This document shows positions 1 to 6,171 of a DNA stretch of 6,193 nucleotides, in pieces. Numbering within the stretch: position 1 is the first letter of the stretch; every line of letters starts with the position of its first letter. The notes beneath the pieces are model-generated. The model was not told the DNA's origin. It saw only the letters and a program-made list of their open reading frames with translations, and did no database searches. Source of the DNA: an uncultured Porphyromonadaceae bacterium (GTDB lineage: Bacteria; Bacteroidota; Bacteroidia; Bacteroidales; Muribaculaceae); the NCBI GenBank assembly GCA_947174155.1, contig CAMWHX010000063.1:1-6193 (forward strand), written 5' to 3'. Position numbers and translations under genes: made by a program.

Positions 1-1002
1 GGATGAGGGGCGGTTCTTGAAGTTGACGTATGCCTCCCAGGAGCCGGTCATGCCGAGGGGATCATTGTAACTTTCGATGAAACCGTTGCCGAAGTCTACG
101 TCGCTCGCGGTGTCTTCAGCCCAGAGGATGGAGTATTCGTCGAAGAGCTTGAGGTCTCCGGTGATGTAGTAGTCGATCAGCTTTGTGATATAGGCGCGCT
201 GGGCGTCATTTTCGGCTACGGATTTGGCCATGTCGAGCCAGTAGATGATTTTGGCGATAGCGGGGCCGTAGAGTCCGTTAAGGTGGTAGACCTCCTCGAC
301 AATGTTGCCATTCTTATCCTTGGTGACACGTGAGTTTAGACCATAGGAGACGGGGGTTGGATCGGCCGGATCTTTGAGCTTGTTGGAATACTCCTCGACT
401 TCGGCTTGTGTGACACCTTCGTAGAGGTTGCCCGCCGACTCGGCGACGATATCCACGGTGCTGTCCTGATTGACCTTTTTGGGCATGAAGGTTGGATCGA
501 AGATGACGCGTTTGAGCAGGGCTATGACTTCGTCGCGCTTCTCGTCGGGGCGGACGCCGAGGCATTTGTCGCACATTCCGGCAACTCCCTCGTCGAAGAA
601 TGTTTCGGAGAATTCAGGTACGAACTTGTCGTTGGAGTAGTGGTGATGGATACCGTTGCCAAACCATACCTGCTTCATGTACTTCTCGAAGGCCTTCCAG
701 TCTTTGGACTCCCGGTCTCCCTTGTAGTTGGTGTAGATATGTTCGAGCACGGGGCGCAGGCGGAGGTTGTAGCGGCCGTTCTGGTCCCAGATGATGTCTC
801 TACCTGCCTGGGCGGCTTGTGAGAGGTAGTAGACCATCTTCTTCTGGTCGAGGGAGAGGCTGTTGAAGTCGGGGACTTCATAGCGCAGGACCTCGATGTC
901 GGCGAAGTTGTCTACGATATAATCGAAGTCGGGATTTTCGGCCGCCTGGAGTGAGGCGGCGGTGAGTGTGAGCATGGTTGCTAAGGCTAAGGACTTGAAC
1001 AT
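1..1002 (-). CDS. Dipeptidyl-peptidase III (peptidase family M49), exported, N-terminal 334 residues only
   Basis: This zinc exopeptidase family removes dipeptides from the N-terminus of oligopeptides. The frame is open from ATG at 1002 to the window edge, which falls exactly on a codon boundary, so the C-terminal part is missing. Residues 1-20 look like a signal peptide (FKSLALATMLTLTAASLQA, cut near ASLQA|AE) with no lipobox cysteine, suggesting periplasmic location. Family marks are NGIHHHY (116-122), KFVPEF (126-131) and a stretch at 304-330 with GFIESYNDP and GSWEAYVNFKN, which resembles FIESYRDPFG in human DPP III. The zinc motif HExxGH normally lies past residue 400 and is outside the window, so catalytic competence cannot be judged. 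No frameshift is seen. Bacteroidales members are often mislabelled dihydrofolate reductase; nothing here supports that. There is no Shine-Dalgarno; the ATG follows an AT-rich heptamer repeat. It lies 184 bp downstream of the methyltransferase gene, with no recognisable promoter between. Confidence 0.9.
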   Translation of the reverse strand, partial: MFKSLALATMLTLTAASLQAAENPDFDYIVDNFADIEVLRYEVPDFNSLSLDQKKMVYYLSQAAQAGRDIIWDQNGRYNLRLRPVLEHIYTNYKGDRESKDWKAFEKYMKQVWFGNGIHHHYSNDKFVPEFSETFFDEGVAGMCDKCLGVRPDEKRDEVIALLKRVIFDPTFMPKKVNQDSTVDIVAESAGNLYEGVTQAEVEEYSNKLKDPADPTPVSYGLNSRVTKDKNGNIVEEVYHLNGLYGPAIAKIIYWLDMAKSVAENDAQRAYITKLIDYYITGDLKLFDEYSILWAEDTASDVDFGNGFIESYNDPLGMTGSWEAYVNFKNRPSS

Positions 1003-1005
1003 TAT

Positions 1006-1177
1006 AATTTTGAATTTTGAATGTTGAATTTTGAATTAGCTACGCAGTGACCAATTTGGAATTTTGAATTAGCTACGCAGTGACCAATTTGGAATTTTGA
1101 ATTGGCTACGTAGTGACCAATTTTGAATTTTGAATTAGCTACGCAGTGACCAATTTTGAATTTTGAATTGGCTACGC
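1006..1177. repeat. 33-bp tandem repeat array, four full units plus partial ends
   Basis: Full units start at 1039, 1072, 1105 and 1138, exactly 33 bp apart, and a fifth breaks off after GCTACGC at 1171-1177. Each unit is a 14-bp block GCTACGCAGTGACC followed by 19 bp of AATTTTGA-type sequence. Units differ at only three positions: C/T in the first block (GCTACGTAG in unit 3), G/T at one site in the AT block, and a final A or G. The 33 bp before unit 1 (1006-1038) contain only the AT-type sequence. The array fills almost all of the 184-bp spacer between the methyltransferase stop and the peptidase start, so it would be the 5' leader of the peptidase mRNA. There are no unique spacers, so it is not a CRISPR. 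Function unknown. Confidence 0.95.
1007..1034. repeat. Heptamer microsatellite ATTTTGA x4 directly before the peptidase start codon
   Basis: Four head-to-tail heptamers ATTTTGA, the third altered to ATGTTGA, lie 4 bp upstream of the ATG at 1002. On the coding strand they read TCAAAAT. The same heptamer occurs twice in each 33-bp unit of the neighbouring array, exactly in units 3 and 4 and with one change (ATTTGGA) in units 1 and 2. Copy-number change here would alter the spacing just upstream of the start codon. Confidence 0.85.
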
Positions 1178-1186
1178 GGGATTTTT

Positions 1187-2371
1187 TTACTCGACGTAGA
1201 GGACCAGGCCCTTGAGGTATTCACCTTCGGGGTGGGAGATATCGATGGGATGGTCTGCAGGCTGGGTCAGCTGGTGGAGTATGCGCACCTTACGGCCTGA
1301 CTTGGCGGCGGCGCTGAAAACAGCGAGGCGGAAGGCTTCGCGGCTCACTACCTGGGAGCAAGAGAAGGTGAAGAGTATTCCTCCCGACTTGATCTTCTCG
1401 AAGGCTTTAGCGTTGAGCTTGCGGTAGCCGATAAGGCCGTTTTTCAGGGCGCTGCGGTGTTTGGCGAAGGCGGGAGGGTCAAGTATGATGAGGTCATACT
1501 TGTCAGCGGGCATATCGTTGAGAAACTTGAAGGCGTCGACAGCGTGGGTGGTGTGGCGCGGATCGTCGCCGAAGTTCAGGGCGACGTTGGCATCCGTCAG
1601 CGCAGCAGCTTTCGCCGAGGAGTCGACAGAATCCACGGACTTGGCGCCTCCACGCAGGGCATAGACTGAGAAACCACCCGTGTAGCAGAACATATTGAGC
1701 ACTTCGCGGCCTCGAGCGTAATGCTCCAGGAGGGAACGGTTCTCACGCTGGTCTACGAAGAATCCTGTCTTCTGGCCGCGCAACCAGTCGATATTGAACT
1801 GCAGCCCGTTTTCTATAGCGACGTTACCATCATAGGCGCCTGCCAGATATTCGTTTTCAGGGTCAAGGCCGGCCTTATACGGAAGAGTGGTTTCGGACTT
1901 GTAGAAGACATTACGGATTGCTGCGTCGGGGAGGGAGGTCAGGGCCTGGGCTATGCGGCGGCGTTCGAAGTGCATACCCGGAGAGTGGGCCTGAACGACG
2001 GCGGTGTCACCATAGACGTCGATGACGAGACCGGGGAGAAAGTCACCCTCGCCGTGGACGAGGCGGAAGGCGTTATTATCCGGGCGTAGAAGTCCCATAG
2101 ACTTACGGATATCCATCGCGCTCTGCAAGCGGCGTGAGAAGAAATCGTCGGGGAGGCGATCAACGTCGAATTCCAAGATGCGTACGGCAATACTGCCGAT
2201 CTGATAGTGTCCGACTCCCATCAGCGTGCCGTCGGAGGCTCTGACGACACAGAGGTCTCCCTCCTCCAATCCTTCGGGGAGGGTGGCGACGGCGCCGGAG
2301 AAGACCCAGGGGTGATGGCGCAGGAGAGATTCTTCCTTACCTGGTTTCAGGGTTATAGTCTTTGGAGTCAT
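1187..2371 (-). CDS. rlmI: Class I SAM-dependent 23S rRNA (cytosine-C5) methyltransferase, RlmI type
   Basis: The 394-residue protein matches the RlmI/YccW family, which in E. coli makes m5C at 23S rRNA position 1962, acting in the cytoplasm. Residues 1 to about 75 form a PUA-like RNA-binding domain (RHHPWVFSGAV at 18-28), followed by a linker domain. The Rossmann methyltransferase core carries GQKTGFFVDQRENR (199-212), SAM motif I VLNMFCYTGGFSVYA (224-238), an acidic residue after the second strand (VDS, 249-251), motif IV DLIILDPPAFA (293-303) and motif VI FTFSCSQ (334-340), which supplies the candidate catalytic cysteine. Length matches the E. coli protein (about 396). The start is chosen because the PUA domain begins directly after it. 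It lies 26 bp downstream of rseP with no promoter seen, so it is probably the last gene of that operon. The exact target base is inferred from the family. Confidence 0.93.
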   Translation of the reverse strand: MTPKTITLKPGKEESLLRHHPWVFSGAVATLPEGLEEGDLCVVRASDGTLMGVGHYQIGSIAVRILEFDVDRLPDDFFSRRLQSAMDIRKSMGLLRPDNNAFRLVHGEGDFLPGLVIDVYGDTAVVQAHSPGMHFERRRIAQALTSLPDAAIRNVFYKSETTLPYKAGLDPENEYLAGAYDGNVAIENGLQFNIDWLRGQKTGFFVDQRENRSLLEHYARGREVLNMFCYTGGFSVYALRGGAKSVDSVDSSAKAAALTDANVALNFGDDPRHTTHAVDAFKFLNDMPADKYDLIILDPPAFAKHRSALKNGLIGYRKLNAKAFEKIKSGGILFTFSCSQVVSREAFRLAVFSAAAKSGRKVRILHQLTQPADHPIDISHPEGEYLKGLVLYVE

Positions 2372-2397
2372 ATATTGTGTTATCTGTTTAGGAAAGG

Positions 2398-3885
2398 TTA
2401 CTTCAAGAAGAAGCGGACTATGTCCATGCCGTTGGCATAGAGGAGGAGGGCAATCAGGAGGACCATACCCGTGACCTGAGCATATTCGAGCACCTTCTGC
2501 GGAGCCGGTTTGCCGGTGATCATCTCATATATAAGGAATATGACATGGCCACCATCGAGAGCCGGGATGGGGAGGATATTCATGAATGCCAGGGCGACGG
2601 CCAGGAATGCCGCAATATTCCAGAAGGCGATCCAGTCCCACGATTCAGGGAAAATGGAGCCGATAGTACCGAAGCCACCGATACTCTTGGCTCCCTCCTT
2701 GGAGAAGACCAGTTTCATCGACTTGACGTAGGCCACGAGACGGGCCGTGCACATTTCGATGCCACGAGGTATGGACTGCCATATATTGTAGTTTTTGGTT
2801 ACGACGGGGAAGAACTTCGTCATGTCAGTCTCCAGACCGACGCCCATCTTCGAGGCGTCGGAGAGGGGGACCTTAAGCGTCAGCGTGTCGGTAGTCTCGC
2901 CAGAGGGGCGGGCCACTGTGACGTCAATCGTCGATCCCGGCTTGCAGAGTGCCAATGTCTCGAAGAAGACGTCAAGTGAGGGTGTGGCTACGGAGTCGAT
3001 ACCGATGACGCGGTCGCCCGCTTTCATGCCACCCTTGGCTGCTCCCGCTCCCGGCTCGACCTGCGTGATGACGGTAGGCATACGGTAGGCCATGAAGTTG
3101 ACGCGGGCAGTGTCACTTTTTGCCTCTCCGTCGAGACGGAAGATGAAGTTTTCGGGGATAGGTATGGCTATGGTGTCGGAACCGCGAAGTACCTTGACCT
3201 CCTTCGCCTGGGCCATCATCATGCGTGCCTCGGAGGGGATGATGATCTCCACGCCGTCTGCTTCGAGGGGGATATCGCCGTCGCGGAAGCCGATCTTTTT
3301 AGCTTCGCCGGAGTAGGTCATTCCCATCGAGGCCTGATTGACGGGGACGTATTTTTCTCCTGTGGCATATACGATGCCGGCATAGATGAGAATGGCTGTC
3401 AGGAAGTTGAAGAGTACGCCGGCGATCATGATCAGTAGGCGCTGCCAGGCCGGCTTGCTGCGAAATTCCCAGTCCTGTGCCGGCTTATTGAGCTGCTCGG
3501 TGTCCATCGACTCGTCGATCATGCCTGAGATCTTACAGTATCCTCCTAAGGGAAGCCAGCCGATGCCGTACTCGGTATCGGACCAGAATCCCTTCCCGGT
3601 GGAAGAACCGGAGGGCTCGGACGTCGGAGCGGCTACCGCCGACCGGATCTGGGCTTTCTCTTCTTCGGTTTTCTCCCCTTTCAGTTTCTTAGTCTTGCCA
3701 AACAGTCCGAAGTACTTTCCGGGTTTCCATTTGGCGATTTCGGTCCAGGGGTCAAAAAATATGTAAAACTTCTCCACTCTTACACCGAAGATGCGGGCGA
3801 AGAGGAAGTGTCCGAATTCATGTATAATGATCAGAATTGCGAGTGCCAGCACGAGTTGTGCGGCTTTTATCAGAAATGTCTCCAT
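2398..3885 (-). CDS. rseP: RseP-type site-2 intramembrane zinc metalloprotease (M50) with two PDZ domains
   Basis: RseP cleaves membrane segments of substrates already trimmed on the periplasmic side, classically anti-sigma factor RseA in E. coli. The first membrane segment holds HEFGH (22-26), giving two zinc histidines and the catalytic glutamate; the third ligand is D444 in NILPIPALDGGH (436-447). GWLPLGGY (109-116) follows the first segment. Membrane segments lie near 5-33, 148-172, 420-437 and 470-485. Tandem PDZ regions span about 180-250 and 268-345; the second has the clearer core (GGMKAGDRVIGIDSV). At 495 residues it exceeds E. coli RseP (450). Much of the excess is a charged, then Ser/Pro/Thr-rich stretch at about 57-102, between the FFDPW segment and DTEYGIGW, on the expected cytoplasmic side. 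It lies 11 bp after dxr, a neighbourhood shared with many bacteria. The substrate here is unknown; Bacteroidetes commonly have many ECF sigma/anti-sigma pairs. Confidence 0.95.
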   Translation of the reverse strand: METFLIKAAQLVLALAILIIIHEFGHFLFARIFGVRVEKFYIFFDPWTEIAKWKPGKYFGLFGKTKKLKGEKTEEEKAQIRSAVAAPTSEPSGSSTGKGFWSDTEYGIGWLPLGGYCKISGMIDESMDTEQLNKPAQDWEFRSKPAWQRLLIMIAGVLFNFLTAILIYAGIVYATGEKYVPVNQASMGMTYSGEAKKIGFRDGDIPLEADGVEIIIPSEARMMMAQAKEVKVLRGSDTIAIPIPENFIFRLDGEAKSDTARVNFMAYRMPTVITQVEPGAGAAKGGMKAGDRVIGIDSVATPSLDVFFETLALCKPGSTIDVTVARPSGETTDTLTLKVPLSDASKMGVGLETDMTKFFPVVTKNYNIWQSIPRGIEMCTARLVAYVKSMKLVFSKEGAKSIGGFGTIGSIFPESWDWIAFWNIAAFLAVALAFMNILPIPALDGGHVIFLIYEMITGKPAPQKVLEYAQVTGMVLLIALLLYANGMDIVRFFLK

Positions 3886-3896
3886 TCGATATTATA

Positions 3897-5063
3897 TTAG
3901 ATTGCGAGGGTGGCGATCTCTTCGAGGGCTATGGCGGAGGCCTCTCGGTTGGTGGCTACGAGCGATTCGAGGTCAGTCGCTGAGGCGAAGGGTATACGCT
4001 CCATGGTTTTTCTGACGACGACAGGCATGTCGGTGAAGCGCAGTCGGCCTTTGAGGAATGCCTCAACGGCGCGCTCGTTGGCGGCGTTGAGCACGCAGGG
4101 GACGTTGCCACCCATGTGTATGGCGTCGAAGGCGAAGCCCAGAAGCGGGAACTTCTGCATATCGGGAGCTTCGAATGTCAGGGTGCTGTATTGCGACAGG
4201 GTCAGAGGTGGAGTCTCGGTCTCAAGTCGTCCCGGATAGGAGAGGGCATAGCGGATGGGGAGGTGCATGTCGGGGCCACCGAGCTGGGCCTTGATGGAAC
4301 CGTCGTTAAACTCTACCATGGAGTGCACGATAGACTGCGGATGAACGACGACCTCAATACGGTCAGCCGGGCAACCGAAGAGCCAGTGGGCTTCGATCAT
4401 CTCGAATCCCTTATTCATCATTGAGGCGGAGTCGATGGTCACCTTTGCTCCCATATCCCAGTTGGGATGACGCAGGGCGTCCGCCGGGGTGACATCGCGC
4501 AGGGCCTCGGCGGAGAGAGTACGGAAGGGGCCTCCGCTTGCCGTGAGGATAATTTTACGGGCTTCGCGGGTGCTCTCACCTTCCAGACACTGGAAGATGG
4601 CGGAGTGTTCGCTGTCGACGGGGATGATTCGGCTCTCGGAGTTTCGCAGCATGGAGGTTATGAGTTCGCCCGCTACGACGAGGGTTTCCTTGTTAGCCAG
4701 AGCAATTATCTTGCCGGCGCGGATCGCACTTATGGTCGGTAGGAGTCCTGAATAGCCGACCATGGCTGTGACCACCATATCGGTCTCGGGGAGGGCGGCA
4801 GCCTCGGCTATGGCATCGGGTCCGGCTTCGACGCGTATTGGAAGGTCTGCGAGTGCTTCGCGCAGTTGCGGGAGGTATTGCTCGTCGGCAATGACTACCA
4901 TCCGGGGGAGGTATCGGCGTGCCTGGCGGGCGAGAAGCTCCCACTGCTTGCGGGCTGTCAGGGCGGTGACTCTGAATCGGTCGGGATACTCGTCGACTAT
5001 GTCGAGGGTCTGGGTGCCTATGCTTCCGGTGGAGCCTAATATTGAGATATTGCGTACGCTCAT
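3897..5063 (-). CDS. dxr: 1-deoxy-D-xylulose 5-phosphate reductoisomerase
   Basis: Dxr converts DXP to 2-C-methyl-D-erythritol 4-phosphate using NADPH and a divalent metal, the first committed step of the MEP pathway to IPP and DMAPP. It is the fosmidomycin target. The NADPH loop is GSTGSIG (10-16). NKETLV lies at 124-129 and the metal ligands are D150 and E152 in PVDSEH (148-153) plus E221 in MNKGFEMIEA (216-225). ASGGPF (175-180), H199 in RHPNW, the catalytic loop HPQSIVHSMVEF (241-252) and NAANE (326-330) are all present, so the enzyme should be active. Length 388 matches E. coli (398). The chosen ATG lies two residues before the first strand (RNISILG), which fits the family. It ends 11 bp before rseP. 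There is no Shine-Dalgarno, and no TAnnTTTG promoter is seen in the 189-bp spacer upstream, so it probably depends on transcription from the M23-like gene. Confidence 0.98.
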   Translation of the reverse strand: MSVRNISILGSTGSIGTQTLDIVDEYPDRFRVTALTARKQWELLARQARRYLPRMVVIADEQYLPQLREALADLPIRVEAGPDAIAEAAALPETDMVVTAMVGYSGLLPTISAIRAGKIIALANKETLVVAGELITSMLRNSESRIIPVDSEHSAIFQCLEGESTREARKIILTASGGPFRTLSAEALRDVTPADALRHPNWDMGAKVTIDSASMMNKGFEMIEAHWLFGCPADRIEVVVHPQSIVHSMVEFNDGSIKAQLGGPDMHLPIRYALSYPGRLETETPPLTLSQYSTLTFEAPDMQKFPLLGFAFDAIHMGGNVPCVLNAANERAVEAFLKGRLRFTDMPVVVRKTMERIPFASATDLESLVATNREASAIALEEIATLAI

Positions 5064-5263
5064 ATTGAGGATATTGGTTTTTGATTTGGTTTTACTTCGG
5101 CATTGCTGACACGCCGGCCCTTGGCCGGCGCACTACTGGAGGCGCGGTAGCTGCTTGCATATCCGGACACGCCGGCCCTTGGCCGGAGCACTGTTGGAGG
5201 CGCGGTGGCTTCCGGTTTGGTTGGGGCGCCTGCCGGCGCGGTGGCTACTTTTCTATTTTTCAT
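5060..5263 (-). CDS. Doubtful 67-residue Ala/Pro/Arg-rich small ORF overlapping both neighbours
   Basis: I do not recognise a family. The ATG (5261-5263) overlaps the last 11 bases of the M23-like gene, and the TGA (5060-5062) overlaps the dxr ATG in an ATGA arrangement. Such overlaps are what translational coupling would produce. The protein begins MKNRKVATAPAGAPTKPEAT and is low in complexity, basic, and without membrane segments. Against it: most of the frame runs through the 45-bp repeats, whose 58-bp offset is not a multiple of three, so the two copies encode different peptides. GC-rich sequence also stays open by chance. It may instead be a non-coding repeat spacer whose frame happens to couple ribosomes from the M23-like gene into dxr. 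Confidence 0.25.
   Translation of the reverse strand: MKNRKVATAPAGAPTKPEATAPPTVLRPRAGVSGYASSYRASSSAPAKGRRVSNAEVKPNQKPISSI
5108..5152. repeat. GC-rich 45-bp palindromic repeat, copy 1
   Basis: This copy matches 5166-5210 at 41 of 45 positions. Near its left end it holds a perfect stem: CGCCGGCC (5112-5119), a 3-base loop CTT, then GGCCGGCG (5123-5130). Neither strand has a T-run after the stem, so it does not look like an intrinsic terminator. Size, GC content and palindrome resemble REP-type dispersed repeats, but whether it occurs elsewhere in the genome cannot be seen here. Confidence 0.88.
5166..5210. repeat. GC-rich 45-bp palindromic repeat, copy 2, with a 12-bp remnant at 5235-5246
   Basis: This is a direct repeat of 5108-5152, offset by 58 bp. 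Its stem CCGGCC/GGCCGG (5172-5177 and 5181-5186) is shorter because the outer right arm changes from CG to AG. The 12 bp at its right end, GGCGCGGTGGCT (5199-5210), recur exactly at 5235-5246, next to a separate small inverted repeat GCGCC/GGCGC (5226-5230 and 5235-5239). The spacer between the M23-like gene and dxr is therefore built largely from repeat material. Confidence 0.85.
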
Positions 5264-6086
5264 TGCCGAAGTAGCGGTAGGGGATTACGGGATCGGAGTC
5301 GTGCCAGAGCCTTAGCGTCAGGGGGCGTGAGCCATCGGGGCCTCTGGCCGCGTTGAGGGCTATTGTCTGGCCGGCTGTAAGACGGTCGCCGGGTGTGACG
5401 GTCAGACTCTGCAAGCCGGAGTAGACGGACATGAATCCGTGGTCGTGCTGCATGATGACCACGCCGGCTTCCGGCATCGGAGCCCGGTAGGCTGCTACAA
5501 CCGATCCGTCAGCGATAGCCACCACCGGAGCGGTTGGAGATAGCGGCATGACAGCTACCAGGGCATCGCGTGAGTTCTCCGGGACTGTAACGCGCGGACT
5601 GGGGGGGACGAAGGTCAGTTCGGCAGCCGCCAGGGGGGCGAGAACGGAGATATTGTATTTCTCACGTTCACGCATGGAGGCCACGAAGCGACGTTCGCGA
5701 GGTGAGGAGCCGATAAGGGAATCCGGCTCGATGGTCCAGTCGCGACCTATGGTATCGCGAGAGAGATCACCGGATTCGCGCCGGTCTGTGTCGAGGGTGC
5801 GCATGATGTTGGCGAGCCAGAGATCACGCATACGGATGACCCGGTTGAGCGAATCGAGTCGTAGGAGTCGCTCCTCGGTCTGCGCGCGCTGGTCCTGGTC
5901 CATATAGCCTGGCATCACACGCTTGATCGGAGTGAGCATGATGAGGAGCGCTCCACACATCAACATAACCGCAAACAGCGTCATGCCCAGTCCCAAGGCT
6001 TGGGCCGGGGTGAGTCGCACGGAGGCGATACGCTCAAGGCGAGTGGCATCGTCAAGAGTCAGTCGATATGCGCGGCGGTGTCTCAT
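5253..6086 (-). CDS. Membrane-anchored, catalytically degenerate M23/LytM-domain protein
   Basis: This 277-residue protein has a basic cytoplasmic N-terminus (1-29), one membrane segment (about 31-52), a Leu/Arg/Glu-rich, possibly coiled-coil region (about 62-100) and a periplasmic LytM-like fold (about 160-270). The domain is recognised from AIADGSVVAAY (190-200), GVVIMQHDHGFMSVYSGL (208-225), VTPGDRLTAGQTIALNA (230-246) and a final LRLWHDSDPVIPYRYF. Active M23 enzymes need HxxxD, YxHL and HxH. Here the first region reads RDALVAV, the second YSGL, and the third PLTLRL, so zinc and catalytic residues are missing. It is likely a non-enzymatic envelope protein, as EnvC and NlpD are for amidases; that role is inference. 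An upstream ATG at 6146 would add 20 residues, but the start at 6086 is preferred because the -7 box lies at 6093-6100 and the basic tail plus membrane segment follow normally. dxr is the next secure gene downstream. Confidence 0.85.
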   Translation of the reverse strand: MRHRRAYRLTLDDATRLERIASVRLTPAQALGLGMTLFAVMLMCGALLIMLTPIKRVMPGYMDQDQRAQTEERLLRLDSLNRVIRMRDLWLANIMRTLDTDRRESGDLSRDTIGRDWTIEPDSLIGSSPRERRFVASMREREKYNISVLAPLAAAELTFVPPSPRVTVPENSRDALVAVMPLSPTAPVVAIADGSVVAAYRAPMPEAGVVIMQHDHGFMSVYSGLQSLTVTPGDRLTAGQTIALNAARGPDGSRPLTLRLWHDSDPVIPYRYFGNEK

Positions 6087-6092
6087 AGAGTG

Positions 6093-6123
6093 CAAAATTA
6101 CAAAAAATCGGCCAATCCGACAA
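6093..6123 (-). promoter_or_regulatory. Bacteroidetes-type promoter for the M23-like gene and probably the dxr operon
   Basis: On the minus strand TAATTTTG (6100 down to 6093) fits the Bacteroidetes -7 consensus TAnnTTTG exactly. A weaker -33 box, ATTG, ends at 6121, giving 20 bp between the boxes. The distance from the -7 box to the ATG at 6086 is only 6 bp, so transcription would start at or within a few bases of the start codon. It is the only exact -7 match I found in the three spacers examined. Confidence 0.6.
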
Positions 6124-6138
6124 TAAAAGCCACTTAGA

Positions 6139-6171
6139 CTTTGCAATATTAAGGAGTGAAAAAGTGCAAAG
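6139..6171. promoter_or_regulatory. 7-bp dyad CTTTGCA...TGCAAAG upstream of the M23-like promoter
   Basis: CTTTGCA (6139-6145) and TGCAAAG (6165-6171) are perfect inverted arms 19 bp apart, placed just upstream of the proposed -33 box. This could be an operator, or chance in AT-rich DNA. The interval also holds a weaker minus-strand promoter-like pair: TTTG (part of the right arm) and TAATATTG, one base off the -7 consensus. The spacing of about 15 bp is short. The remaining bases to 6193 are purine-rich with no recognisable gene. Confidence 0.3.

Noticed and set aside
406..822. 138-codon plus-strand open frame
   Set aside because: It lies wholly antisense to the well-recognised DPP III gene and has no family resemblance; it is a by-product of GC-biased codons.
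1..1002. Labelling the first gene dihydrofolate reductase
   Set aside because: The label is a common transfer error for this family; the visible motifs are those of M49 and there is no folate-reductase fold signature.
1039..1177. Regular repeats as a CRISPR array
   Set aside because: The units are head-to-tail with a period of 33 bp and no unique spacers, and no cas genes are present.
1721..2089. 122-codon plus-strand open frame opposite the methyltransferase
   Set aside because: It is antisense to conserved RlmI motifs and has no recognisable domain.
2545..2979. 144-codon plus-strand open frame opposite rseP
   Set aside because: It mirrors the conserved rseP coding sequence and has no motif of its own.
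5112..5130. Perfect GC hairpin as a rho-independent terminator of the M23-like gene
   Set aside because: No run of T follows the stem on either strand; the minus strand continues with mixed sequence into dxr.
6087..6146. Upstream 20-residue extension of the M23-like protein
   Set aside because: It would place the promoter box inside the coding region, and the extra segment (GFYCRIGRFFVILHS) does not fit the basic tail that normally precedes the membrane helix.
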